Shown: positions 18,624 through 26,714 of the stretch, piece after piece | Layout of the letters: every line of letters starts with the position of its first letter | Numbering within the stretch: position 1 is the first letter of the stretch | Assembly: GCA_903900025.1 (NCBI GenBank) | Contig: CAIULN010000020.1 | Span: 25,304-89,303, forward strand | Direction of reading: 5' to 3' | Length of the DNA stretch: 64,000 nt | Source of the DNA: an uncultured Methanomicrobiales archaeon | GTDB taxonomy: Archaea > Halobacteriota > Methanomicrobia > Methanomicrobiales > Methanospirillaceae | Made by a program: the position numbers and the translations under genes | Notes under the pieces: model-generated | Seen by the model: only the letters and a program-made list of their open reading frames with translations | Told to the model about the DNA's origin: nothing | Databases searched by the model: none

Positions 18624-18770
18624 ACTTCGGTCGGATGTATAAAAAAGGTGTGTGGTGCGGCGCGATTACCGATAAATATGGTGATGGGACCAATGAATCG
18701 TCGCCCCGATCAGAACCTGTCTTGTTCTTCTGGACAGGAAAGGAAACGAATTGCAGGGATCTGAACGCTT

Positions 18771-19718
18771 ATGGCGATGAGCGGACAATCAAGAGAAAAG
18801 GATATCCCCGCTCCAGGAATGATCAAGAAACGCACTATCAAAAAAAATCCCGATCTGCTGATTGTTGAAAAGTTCAAGGAAGTGCTTGCAGACTGGAAAC
18901 TGGAACCAGACCTGTTTGTCCTGTTCCGGAAGATCGTTCTTACCTACTATGAACATGCAGGAAGGGATCTTGCATGGCGCCACACAAACGATCCCTACCA
19001 TATCCTCGTATCGGAGATCATGCTCCAGCAGACGCAGGTCGGTCGGGTCAATGGGAAATATCCGGAATTTATTGATGCATTCCCCACCTTTGCTGCCCTC
19101 GCCGCGGCTCCATTTCACGAGGTTTTGGCGAAATGGCAGGGTTTGGGTTACAACCGGCGCGCACTCGCCATTCATCAATGTGCCAAAGAGGTGATGACTG
19201 CCTTTGGCGGCGAGCTCCCGCAGGACGTTGAAATACTGGCGACGTTACCCGGCATCGGGCATGCGACTGCCCGTTCGATCGCCGCATTTGCGTTCAATAT
19301 GCCCGTCGCCTTTATCGAGACCAATATCCGTCGCGTCTTTATCCATCTCTTTTTTGGGGACAGTCTATCTGTTACGGATCGGGAGATCCTTCCTCTTGTA
19401 GAGCAGTCGCTCGATACCACAAACCCCCGCGTGTGGTACTGGGCACTCATGGATTATGGGTCCGCACTGAAAAATGCAATCCCTAACCTCAACAGGAAGA
19501 GCGCCCATTATATGAAACAATCAAAATTTGTTGGATCTGACCGTGAGATCCGGGGTATTATCCTCAAATCGTTCGTGCAGAATCCCCGACAGAATCTGTA
19601 TACCCTGGTCACGAATATACCCGTTGAGCCCCAACGGATCAAACGGATTATTGATAATTTGGTAAAAGAGGGGTTCCTTTTCATGGATCGAGAAACACTG
19701 GCGATCCGGGACAGATGA
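18771..19718 (+). CDS. mutY: MutY-like HhH-GPD DNA glycosylase lacking the iron-sulfur cluster
   Basis: The 315-residue protein has the MutY signature WRHTNDPYHILVSEIMLQQT, the helix-hairpin-helix LPGIGHATARSIAAFAF, and IETNIRRVF where MutY has the catalytic LDGNVKR; here Glu replaces the catalytic Asp. Where MutY has the C-X6-C-X2-C-X5-C cluster loop, the sequence DYGSALKNAIPNLNRKSAHY contains no cysteine at all. The NUDIX-like C-terminal domain for 8-oxoG recognition is absent; instead the last 70 residues resemble a winged helix (PRQNLYTLVTN onwards). The substrate may therefore differ from A:8-oxoG. ATG 18771 is used; ATG 18819 is an alternative start. Confidence 0.8.
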   Translation: MAMSGQSREKDIPAPGMIKKRTIKKNPDLLIVEKFKEVLADWKLEPDLFVLFRKIVLTYYEHAGRDLAWRHTNDPYHILVSEIMLQQTQVGRVNGKYPEFIDAFPTFAALAAAPFHEVLAKWQGLGYNRRALAIHQCAKEVMTAFGGELPQDVEILATLPGIGHATARSIAAFAFNMPVAFIETNIRRVFIHLFFGDSLSVTDREILPLVEQSLDTTNPRVWYWALMDYGSALKNAIPNLNRKSAHYMKQSKFVGSDREIRGIILKSFVQNPRQNLYTLVTNIPVEPQRIKRIIDNLVKEGFLFMDRETLAIRDR

Positions 19719-19798
19719 ATGGGAAGGGGGTTATTCCCCGACCCATGGATTGATATTCCTCCCGCAACCATACAGACGATCAGCAAGGGAGAGCAGCA

Positions 19799-20332
19799 AT
19801 GCCCGATATTAGATCCATTCATGATGATGTGAAATGGAAGCTTGCCGCTCAGTGCGCTGCCAGACTGCCTGCAATGTATGAACTTGTCTTCTCCCCAGCC
19901 GTCGGGGAGAAGTATGATGAACTGGAGCAGCAGATCTGGGTCGAACTTTCACACTATGCGTTCAATATCGCGCGTTCACTCCAGCTACCAGTGAACAATG
20001 CACGGCATCTTGCAGACAGCATGAGATTGGTACTGCAGATCCTGTTCGGGCCTGACTATAAGGGCGAAGTAATGGATGTCGGTGAGGATGGCGCGGTGAT
20101 AATGGTAAAACATTGCCCGTTTGTGACTGAGGCAACCGCGATTGGAGCGTCGCCTGACCGTGCATTCAAACGCTGTCTTGCATTCAATCTGAGCACCCAA
20201 AAGAACCTCAACCCACATTACAAATTCCGGTACGTAAGGGCGCTGTGCATGGGCGACCGGCAGTGCGAGATCAAGGTTGATCGTGAGCCGGAACATGGAA
20301 AAAAAACGGATTCAAAAAATAAACCTGAATAA
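19799..20332 (+). CDS. Conserved protein of unknown function, 177 aa
   Basis: I do not recognise this family with confidence. The protein is soluble, with three cysteines in the C-terminal half (KHCPF, KRCLAF, ALCMGDRQCEIKV) in a pattern recalling small sensory domains such as V4R or thiazoline-carboxylate hydrolase-like folds. The last 15 residues are Lys/Glu-rich and probably disordered. A GGGAG site precedes ATG 19799. It follows the glycosylase gene by 80 bases in the same direction, so co-transcription is possible. Confidence 0.6.
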   Translation: MPDIRSIHDDVKWKLAAQCAARLPAMYELVFSPAVGEKYDELEQQIWVELSHYAFNIARSLQLPVNNARHLADSMRLVLQILFGPDYKGEVMDVGEDGAVIMVKHCPFVTEATAIGASPDRAFKRCLAFNLSTQKNLNPHYKFRYVRALCMGDRQCEIKVDREPEHGKKTDSKNKPE

Positions 20333-20618
20333 AAAACCATTTCTTTCACCCCTTATTTTACACCATGAGTAACATCAATCTGAATTCCGACATATTTGTG
20401 GTTCCTGCGGGATCTGCTTTTTTCCGGGTTTATCTGCGGGGTAAAACCAGGACATCATTTACAATCGATTACATTGTTGGAATCACATTTTTAAAAAATT
20501 GAAATTCAAATTTTTTTAAATTTCTGGAGAGAAATTCCTATCATTATCAAACCATTTATGACACTTTTCGTTGTATTCGGACTGTTTCTCAGGGGATCTG
20601 ACGAGCGGATTTGATCTT
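20333..20618. other. Intergenic spacer after the 177-aa gene
   Basis: About 285 bases with falling G+C. A 45-codon frame at 20365-20502 (+) lacks a ribosome site and any recognisable feature. The notable structure is the A/T palindrome listed separately at 20490-20520, which lies between the ends of two converging genes. Confidence 0.4.
20490..20520. repeat. A/T-rich inverted repeat between convergent genes
   Basis: The sequence is centred on GAAATTC at 20501-20507. GAA pairs with TTC, and the arms TTTAAAAAATT and AATTTTTTTAAA continue the pairing with single bulges at 20510 and 20517. As RNA this would be a weak A/U hairpin in either direction. It may mark transcription ends for the + strand gene and the - strand small membrane gene. 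Confidence 0.4.
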
Positions 20619-20795
20619 TTATTTGAGGTAATATCCTATTATTATAAATATCAATCCGAGGTAGAAAAAAATATAAAAATATTGAGAGATCCCGACAAGT
20701 ATTGTTTCAAGACCTTTTAAATATTGAATAATCAAGCAAATAAGACCAATCACGAATAAACCAATACTCATCTGAGTTTTTGTTACCTTGTCCAT
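20619..20795 (-). CDS. Small membrane protein, 58 aa
   Basis: A 58-codon frame, start CAT complement at 20793-20795, stop at 20619-20621. It encodes a polar N-terminus (MDKVTKTQ), a first hydrophobic helix (IGLFVIGLICLIIQYL), a short loop (KGLETILVG) and a second hydrophobic helix ending in Lys. A GGAG ribosome site lies nine bases upstream of the start. Two clean membrane spans plus the ribosome site make chance unlikely. I know no family for it. It is preceded by 87 bases after the cbiE end, in the same direction, so it could be read as the tail of the cobalamin operon or from its own promoter. Confidence 0.65.
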   Translation of the reverse strand: MDKVTKTQMSIGLFVIGLICLIIQYLKGLETILVGISQYFYIFFYLGLIFIIIGYYLK

Positions 20796-20882
20796 GTTTC
20801 ACTGCTCCATTATACACTGTTAACCCGCGAAAAAAAAGACTTTTGGTTTCCGGTTCTTTTAAAAAGAATGTCAGGGGCGAAT

Positions 20883-21464
20883 TCAGAAGTCTCCAATTAT
20901 CAGCGAATACATACCGGATGTGACCTGAGGGGGTGACTCAACAGCACCTACTTCAATCCGCTCGGCAGGATATCCGAGATTCTCGCAGACTGCCACCTTC
21001 AACGGGATTTCAAGTGCCAGAAGTTTTTTGAAGAGTTCCCCGGTATTGAATTTCGGATCGGTGAGAAGAAATACAATCTTTCTGCGCCGCACTTCGTCAA
21101 CAGTGTCGTTCATTCCCTTGTTGTGACCTGTACCATGGGCCACGACCGGCACGATCCGCGCAAGCGGAATGTGCAGGCGCGCTGCCGCAATTTGCAAGGA
21201 TGAGATGCCCGGCACAACCTCACCTTTGAGGTATCCCAGCCCGGCAAGCATCGGGTCCCCTGTGGAGAGGATCACTGCTTTCTGCGGGAGCTTATTTAAA
21301 GCTTTGAAATCATCGATAGTCCTTACGGTGCATCCTTGCGGGATGTGCGAACGGGCGATCTCAATTGCCCGGTCTGATCCATAGATGAGTATTGCCGATC
21401 CAATCACACGGATTGCCTCCTCAGTCAGCATCCCCGGACCACATCCAACACCAACGATCTTCAT
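20883..21464 (-). CDS. cbiE: Cobalt-precorrin-7 C5-methyltransferase CbiE
   Basis: The 193-residue SAM-dependent tetrapyrrole methyltransferase has the N-terminal VGVGCGPGMLTEEAIRVI loop and the LSTGDPMLAGLGY motif of the CbiE class. In the anaerobic cobalamin pathway it methylates C5 of cobalt-precorrin-7; the companion C15 methylation/decarboxylation is done by CbiT, encoded separately at the other end of this operon. It is the last recognised cbi gene in the operon and overlaps cbiD by 4 bases. Confidence 0.92.
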   Translation of the reverse strand: MKIVGVGCGPGMLTEEAIRVIGSAILIYGSDRAIEIARSHIPQGCTVRTIDDFKALNKLPQKAVILSTGDPMLAGLGYLKGEVVPGISSLQIAAARLHIPLARIVPVVAHGTGHNKGMNDTVDEVRRRKIVFLLTDPKFNTGELFKKLLALEIPLKVAVCENLGYPAERIEVGAVESPPQVTSGMYSLIIGDF

Positions 21465-22465
21465 GGAGTCTCCCCGATAACACTGCCGTCCCTGTTCACG
21501 ATTACAACAACAATGGACGGATGTTCTCGTTTGAACGATAAAAGAGCATTTTTGACCCTGTCAGCAAAACCTGGTGAAATGCTCATTTCCTCAATGGTCA
21601 AATAGCCGGTCCCATCAAGAAAATCCGGCCTGATATATTTGAGGATCAGGGCAGGCAGTCCGAACAGGATCACTTCACCCCGCGCGGCATTCAGTGCCTT
21701 GTCAATCCCTGATCCGACCAGAACAACATCATATTCAGGATATCGAAGCTGTGCATACCGGAGCCCGATCCTGCCTGTCGTCACGACTACGTGGTGTGAT
21801 GCGGAGATCCGGTCAATCACCGATTCTGTCATGTGCTCATCCCACGGTTCAACAAGCCCGGTCGTGCCGAGCACTGAAATGCCCGCGTCAATCCCCACGC
21901 GTGGGTTGAGTGTGGTCTTTGCCACCTCGGCACCACGCGGGATGCTGAGTGTCACCCTGACTCCCGTCAAAGAAGTTGTTTCAAGCGCTTCCTCCATAGA
22001 CCGGAGTATGCAGGCAAGCGGGGCCGGATTGATCGCGGGTGTACCCTTGGCAAAACGCGGCGTATCCCGCGTAAAAATCCCGATCCCGGTTCCAGGCACG
22101 AGAGTGATCCCGCTGTTTTCCGGTGATGCCCGGGCAACAAACTCAAGATCCGCAGTCACATCGGAAATGTAATCGCCTGAGAATTTTTTGCAGCGGGCGG
22201 TTCCATCCCGTCCCGTAACAGGTACATCGATTTCGAGCCCGCAGGGGATTGTAATTCGAACCGATGACACACCGGAATCCAAAGAGAGGATCGCCGCCTT
22301 GCATGCGGCAGCTGCGGTCGTGCCAGTCGTAAATCCGCGGCGCAGGACAGTACCTGACGCGGTGAGCACACACAACCCGCGTGCGACATCCCCAAGGGAC
22401 TCCGGCGACCTGCACTTCTCCTGCCAGGTTTTCGGGTACTCAAACCCGGTGACCGGATCCCTCAT
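21461..22465 (-). CDS. cbiD: Cobalt-precorrin-5B C1-methyltransferase CbiD
   Basis: The 334-residue CbiD has the signature RRGFTTGTTAAAACKAA near residue 42 and TTLNPRVGIDAGISVLGT in the middle, with VLVGSGIDKALNAA towards the end. CbiD methylates C1 after the C20-derived two-carbon fragment is lost. The first 30 residues precede family homology and may include a slightly early start. It overlaps cbiC by 26 bases and cbiE by 4, fitting one operon. Confidence 0.93.
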   Translation of the reverse strand: MRDPVTGFEYPKTWQEKCRSPESLGDVARGLCVLTASGTVLRRGFTTGTTAAAACKAAILSLDSGVSSVRITIPCGLEIDVPVTGRDGTARCKKFSGDYISDVTADLEFVARASPENSGITLVPGTGIGIFTRDTPRFAKGTPAINPAPLACILRSMEEALETTSLTGVRVTLSIPRGAEVAKTTLNPRVGIDAGISVLGTTGLVEPWDEHMTESVIDRISASHHVVVTTGRIGLRYAQLRYPEYDVVLVGSGIDKALNAARGEVILFGLPALILKYIRPDFLDGTGYLTIEEMSISPGFADRVKNALLSFKREHPSIVVVIVNRDGSVIGETP

Positions 22466-23084
22466 GAAAAGATTCCTCGGAATAGATGGTGATACACTCG
22501 TTTATTGCTGCGACGGCAACCGGTGTTCCCCCCCGCGTCCCCTCATTGGATATGGAAGGGATGGAAAGTGTCCGAAGGAGTTCCTTGGATTCCGCTGCAT
22601 TGACAAAACCCACGGGGGTGCCAACGATAACTGCAGGTCTGATACCGCGGCTGACCATATCACATACCGCAAGGAGCGCTGAGGGGGCATTGCCGATAAC
22701 AACAACCGAACCCCTGATGCGATCCTCCAGCGCAATGATACCTGCCGATGTCCGGGTGATCCCCCGGTTATGCGCAAGGTCACTGCCGGAATCAAGCGCA
22801 CATATCACCTCGCACTCATGTCCTTTCTTCTGGATGCCCACCTGTACCATCCGGATATCGGTGATGATCGGTGATGTGCGGGAGAGGGCATTGAGGGTTG
22901 CAGAGACCGGGTCATGACAGAACCGCATAAGCGGTGCCATCGAAAAATCCCCAACCGCGACCGAGCACCGCTGCCGGATCCGGTCTTCGGGTGATACATT
23001 GCCGATTACCGATCGGGCAAGCATCCGTGACTTCCTGGAGATGGTGTAGGCGTCCTTTGTTTCTGCGCCCAGGTCAGTATACAT
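22440..23084 (-). CDS. cbiC: Cobalt-precorrin-8 methylmutase CbiC
   Basis: The 214-residue protein matches the archaeal CbiC class by MRFCHDPVSATLNAL, TDIRMVQVGIQKKG and VIGNAPSALLAVCDM with IVGTPVGFVNAAESKE. It moves the C11 methyl to C12, giving cobyrinate. His in FCHDP replaces the IHAT-type context of bacterial CbiC, so this is the methanogen variant. I chose ATG 23084 (MYTDLGAETKD), inside the end of cbiH with an 11-base overlap; the longer frame to 23258 has no homology upstream. Confidence 0.9.
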   Translation of the reverse strand: MYTDLGAETKDAYTISRKSRMLARSVIGNVSPEDRIRQRCSVAVGDFSMAPLMRFCHDPVSATLNALSRTSPIITDIRMVQVGIQKKGHECEVICALDSGSDLAHNRGITRTSAGIIALEDRIRGSVVVIGNAPSALLAVCDMVSRGIRPAVIVGTPVGFVNAAESKELLRTLSIPSISNEGTRGGTPVAVAAINECITIYSEESFHEGSGHRV

Positions 23085-23856
23085 ATTTCCGGTGGTATCC
23101 CCGTTGCGTGATGATTCCCTTGACATCCTGTCCCATCCTCCAGATCCTGCTCTCAAAACCCCCGATGATAACCGTGGTGTGCATGTCCACCTTCCCGTAA
23201 TACTCTTCAACATCACACAGCGTGGTGATAATGATTTCCTCACCCTCACGGTATGCATTCTTTACCAGCGCCAATGGCGTGTTTTCACCCAGATATTTTC
23301 GTGCGATTGAGATCGCACCCGAAAAATTATGAGGTCTTCCGCGGCTTTTAGGATTGTAGAGCACAACCGGAATCCCAATGGAAAATACTGCTTCAAGCCT
23401 CTTTTCGATGACATCGAGAGGGGTTAAGAGATCCGAGAGGCTTATGACTGCAAAATCACCCGAGAGGGGGGAACCGACGCGGGATGCCGCAGCATTTGCC
23501 GCAGTCACACCCGGTACGATCTCTACTTTAATTTCTGCTTTTTCATGCTCTAACACCTCGAGCACAATCCCTGCCATGCCATACACTCCTGCGTCCCCAC
23601 CGGATACCATCGCCACATGACGTTTCTGCGCAAGTCTGATCGCAGTTTTTGCACGCTCCACTTCCTTACCCATTGAGCTCCGGATAACATTTTTTCCGAC
23701 CAGCAGCGGTTCGAGCTGGTCCAGGTAGGTGTTATTTCCGATCACGATCTCGGCACCCGCGATCACTTTCAGTGCGCGGGCGGTCATCTGGTCGCGGCTG
23801 CCCGGGCCAATGCCGACGATAACAAGTGACCCGGTATATTCAGCGGGCGATGGCAA
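23074..23856 (-). CDS. cbiH: Cobalt-precorrin-3B C17-methyltransferase CbiH
   Basis: The 260-residue enzyme has the tetrapyrrole methyltransferase fold with VIVGIGPGSRDQMTARA, NTYLDQLEPLL, VSGGDAGVYGMAG and IVPGVTAANAAASRVGSPL, all in order for CbiH/CobJ. It methylates C17 with ring contraction, the central step of the anaerobic pathway. The N-terminus overlaps the end of cbiG by 17 bases. Confidence 0.94.
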   Translation of the reverse strand: MPSPAEYTGSLVIVGIGPGSRDQMTARALKVIAGAEIVIGNNTYLDQLEPLLVGKNVIRSSMGKEVERAKTAIRLAQKRHVAMVSGGDAGVYGMAGIVLEVLEHEKAEIKVEIVPGVTAANAAASRVGSPLSGDFAVISLSDLLTPLDVIEKRLEAVFSIGIPVVLYNPKSRGRPHNFSGAISIARKYLGENTPLALVKNAYREGEEIIITTLCDVEEYYGKVDMHTTVIIGGFESRIWRMGQDVKGIITQRGYHRKYVY

Positions 23857-24712
23857 TGGTCACCCTCCCGTAAACGGTCTTTTTCATGACAAGTTCCCTC
23901 TGTTTTGATATGGCAAGGGCACTGGGTTCGGCAACGCCCAAAAGCCCGATGCGCCCGGCCTTCGATGGCGAGCGCAAAGGTTGTGCATTAATTGTTTCAT
24001 CATCGAGAAATATCAACCCGGCAGAGAGTGACACAATTGCATCAGTGAGCCCGGATTCCCCGATTTTTTTTGCGGTGGTCGCAAAGGCAAAGACATCCCC
24101 CCCCGAAATCCGACACGCATGAAGCGCCTGTTGGATCGCATCGAGGACTTCTTCCTTGCGCACCCCTTTCCGGCACCCGATGCCGACTATATAGATTCCT
24201 TTCTTCAGAAGGACTGATACATCGGGTCCTGCAACCACGATTGCCGGACCGTTGATTGCATGGACTTGCACTTCGCCGTCAAGAATTGCGGCATTCACAC
24301 GGCGGGTGGAATCGCGGTTCAGGACATCGCACCCGTGCCGCTGCGCAACCACTTCCACTGATTTTTTGCCTGCTACTTCAGTAGCTGTCGTGACTACCGG
24401 CTGGATACCAAGGGGAGCGAGCTGAAGGGCGAGCTCGTTGGCGCCATGGTGCCCCCCGATAAGAGGGATGGCATAGGACAGATCCGGGCTTACCACTACC
24501 ACCGCAGGATCGATCCACTTATCCACAAGGAGCGGTGCGACCGATCGCACGACAATGCCGGTCGACATCAATGCAACAATCCGACGGGCTGATCCAAAAA
24601 CGCGGGCAAACACCTCAGCATCGTACGGGAGCAGGGTTGCATCAAGGTGCTCTGCGATCCTCTGCGCCTGGGGAAACGACCTCGGGAACGCGATGACAAC
24701 GGTCTCGTTCAT
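23840..24712 (-). CDS. cbiG: Cobalt-precorrin-5A hydrolase CbiG
   Basis: The 290-residue CbiG shows VRSVAPLLVDKWIDPAVVVV, IPLIGGHHGANELA and the C-terminal GIGCRKGVRKEEVLDAI segment. It opens the delta-lactone of cobalt-precorrin-5A and releases acetaldehyde. I chose ATG 24712 (MNETVVIAFPRSF), overlapping the cbiF stop by four bases, rather than a longer reading without homology. Confidence 0.93.
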   Translation of the reverse strand: MNETVVIAFPRSFPQAQRIAEHLDATLLPYDAEVFARVFGSARRIVALMSTGIVVRSVAPLLVDKWIDPAVVVVSPDLSYAIPLIGGHHGANELALQLAPLGIQPVVTTATEVAGKKSVEVVAQRHGCDVLNRDSTRRVNAAILDGEVQVHAINGPAIVVAGPDVSVLLKKGIYIVGIGCRKGVRKEEVLDAIQQALHACRISGGDVFAFATTAKKIGESGLTDAIVSLSAGLIFLDDETINAQPLRSPSKAGRIGLLGVAEPSALAISKQRELVMKKTVYGRVTIAIAR

Positions 24713-25437
24713 GAATAGAGGTGCGACCTCCTGTACGGTTCCTGCGGGTCGAGCACATGCCCCACAATCAACAGGGCTGTCTTTTCGATACCTGCATCGC
24801 GTGCTTTTTGTGCAATATCTGCTACCGTACCACGGATTACTTTCTGGTCGTCCCACGAAGCATGGAAGACAACTGCTGCAGGGGTGTCCGGAGGGCAGGT
24901 GAGTTTTCCTGTCACTTCTGAAAACCGGTCAGTGCCAAGGAATACTGCCATCGTTGCACCGAGTCCTGAAAGTTCCGGTATGTGGTCTTGTGCAAGCGTC
25001 TTTCCCGCGGGTCGCGTAATGATCAGCGAATCAGTAATACCGTTAAGGACCAGCTCGATCTGGAGTTCTGCTGCTGCGGCAAACAGGGATGACACCCCGG
25101 GTACGATGTGCACCGCAACACCCCGCTTTTTGAGTTCTGTGATCTGCTCCACGATCGCACCGAACAGGGATGGATCACCGGAGTGGAGCCGGACGACGGT
25201 TTTCCCTTCTTTTGCATGCAGATCCATTGCAGCGACGATCTTCTCAAGATTCATCCCCCAGCTGTCAAACCTGACGGGTGCCGGTGATTGTGCGACAAGT
25301 GCAGGGTTGACAAGTGAACCGGCGTATATCAGGACATCGGCACGTTCGAGCAGTCTACGTCCTTTGACCGTGATCAGGTCGGGATCCCCGGGCCCTGCAC
25401 CAACAAAATAGACATGTGGCTGTGTTGGGTTCTGCAT
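24709..25437 (-). CDS. cbiF: Cobalt-precorrin-4 C11-methyltransferase CbiF
   Basis: The 242-residue enzyme has VYFVGAGPGDPDLITVKGRR, YAGSLVNPALV, RLHSGDPSLFGAI and HIVPGVSSLFAAAA, the ordered motifs of CbiF/CobM. It adds the C11 methyl group. ATG 25437 (MQNPTQPH) leaves one base after cbiL; the ATGs at 25452 and 25473 would place the start inside cbiL. Confidence 0.94.
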   Translation of the reverse strand: MQNPTQPHVYFVGAGPGDPDLITVKGRRLLERADVLIYAGSLVNPALVAQSPAPVRFDSWGMNLEKIVAAMDLHAKEGKTVVRLHSGDPSLFGAIVEQITELKKRGVAVHIVPGVSSLFAAAAELQIELVLNGITDSLIITRPAGKTLAQDHIPELSGLGATMAVFLGTDRFSEVTGKLTCPPDTPAAVVFHASWDDQKVIRGTVADIAQKARDAGIEKTALLIVGHVLDPQEPYRRSHLYS

Positions 25438-25438
25438 C

Positions 25439-26044
25439 TTACCGCCTCGCATACATGACGCTGAGGTAATCACTCTTGTCCGGGAGTTCCCCGTTCCTGT
25501 ATACCTTCATATCGGGAAAGTACATCCTTTCCACAAGCACGAATTCATGATACCCCTCTTTCCTGAGAGCCTCCGCACGCTCTTTCGGGTGCCTCACCTT
25601 AAGCAGGATCCGAACATCAGGCATCCCGCCATCAGAGACAATGAACCCGTTTGCGAGCGAGAGGTTTGCGGCTGCGGCAAAGGCGGTGATGGCACTGATA
25701 CCGGGCTCGGTCCGGCACTCAATATCGGGATACTCTTCTGCCATCACCGCACAGAGCCGTGAGAATGTGGAAAAAAAATTCGGGTCACCGAGAATACCGA
25801 AGACCGCGACCCCCGTGTGTGCAGCAGCTGCAATCACACCCGCGTTCTCCTTCATGCTCGCCATGATCCGCGATTCGTCATCAATCATGGGAAACTCGAG
25901 CATCACGGGTTCGCGGTACGGTGTGACAAGGTTGTATGCAATCCTACCAGGTACAAAAACTGCATCCGCTTCCTGTAACAACCGGACTGCCCGCAGTGTG
26001 AGCAGCTCAGGGTTTCCCGGCCCAAGACCAAGGCCGATCAGCAT
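25439..26044 (-). CDS. cbiL: Cobalt-precorrin-2 C20-methyltransferase CbiL
   Basis: The 201-residue protein carries IGLGLGPGNPELLTLRAVRL, VFGILGDPNFFSTFSRLC and TEPGISAITAFAAAANL, typical of CbiL/CobI. It methylates C20 of cobalt-precorrin-2, the first methylation after the branch from siroheme. The start overlaps the end of cbiT by 7 bases. Confidence 0.93.
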   Translation of the reverse strand: MLIGLGLGPGNPELLTLRAVRLLQEADAVFVPGRIAYNLVTPYREPVMLEFPMIDDESRIMASMKENAGVIAAAAHTGVAVFGILGDPNFFSTFSRLCAVMAEEYPDIECRTEPGISAITAFAAAANLSLANGFIVSDGGMPDVRILLKVRHPKERAEALRKEGYHEFVLVERMYFPDMKVYRNGELPDKSDYLSVMYARR

Positions 26045-26580
26045 GCTGCACCGTTCCCGACAATCACATACACCGGGTCGATCGGCTTGAACATGATGCT
26101 CTTCCCGATCTCCTGCGAGCGCGCGATCTGGACATGCACGACCTCGCAGAAGATCCCGATCTCCTGCATGGTCGCAACGGCAGTCTGCAGGGTGGTAACA
26201 AGCACTGCATTCACAACGATGCGTCGCCTCACACCCTTCGCGAGCAATGGAAGCACCTCGTTAAGCTGGTGGGATCCGCCAACAAATGCACAATCAAAAA
26301 TACGGCTATCGGTTTTGAGAAATTCTGTTGCTTCAGCACAGAAAAAATCAATGTTTCCCACGCCCTTATGTGCCGCCTCTTTTTTTGCGTACCGGATCGC
26401 CTCATTTCTCCGGTCAATCGCACAGACGTGTGTCGCAGTCTGTGCTGCTGCGATCGAAACCTTTCCCGTCCCACAACCGATATCGAGCATCAGATCTCCG
26501 GCACGCAGGCCGAGTTTGGAGAGGGCTATGGCCATGACCTCGTCCTGTGTAGGACCACCGGGAAGCTTCGAGGGGGGCAT
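26038..26580 (-). CDS. cbiT: Cobalt-precorrin-6B C15-methyltransferase (decarboxylating) CbiT
   Basis: The 180-residue class I SAM methyltransferase has GGPTQDEVMAIALSKL, then LMLDIGCGTGKVSIAAA and FVGGSHQLNEVL, which define CbiT. It methylates C15 and removes the acetate carboxyl on ring C. It is the first gene of the eight-gene cbi operon; a TTTAAAAC element about 40 bases upstream could be its TATA box. A GGAG abuts the ATG directly, which is too close to work as a normal ribosome site. Confidence 0.92.
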   Translation of the reverse strand: MPPSKLPGGPTQDEVMAIALSKLGLRAGDLMLDIGCGTGKVSIAAAQTATHVCAIDRRNEAIRYAKKEAAHKGVGNIDFFCAEATEFLKTDSRIFDCAFVGGSHQLNEVLPLLAKGVRRRIVVNAVLVTTLQTAVATMQEIGIFCEVVHVQIARSQEIGKSIMFKPIDPVYVIVGNGAAC

Positions 26581-26714
26581 CTCCTAAACTTTAGTTGTGT
26601 TAACGTATTAAGACTTGTTTTAAAGGCGAATTTGTAGTATGGTTAAGGTCTGGTGACCAATCATATACAATTCTGATCATTAGTCAATACTGGAAAAAAA
26701 TGTCTATATCTTTT

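Noticed and set aside
20365..20502. 45-codon frame after the 177-aa gene.
   Set aside because: No ribosome site, ends inside the A/T palindrome, and no recognisable feature.
26581..26714. Cobalamin riboswitch in front of cbiT.
   Set aside because: The 134-base gap is A/T-rich and lacks the conserved B12-box sequence; such riboswitches are also not expected in archaea.
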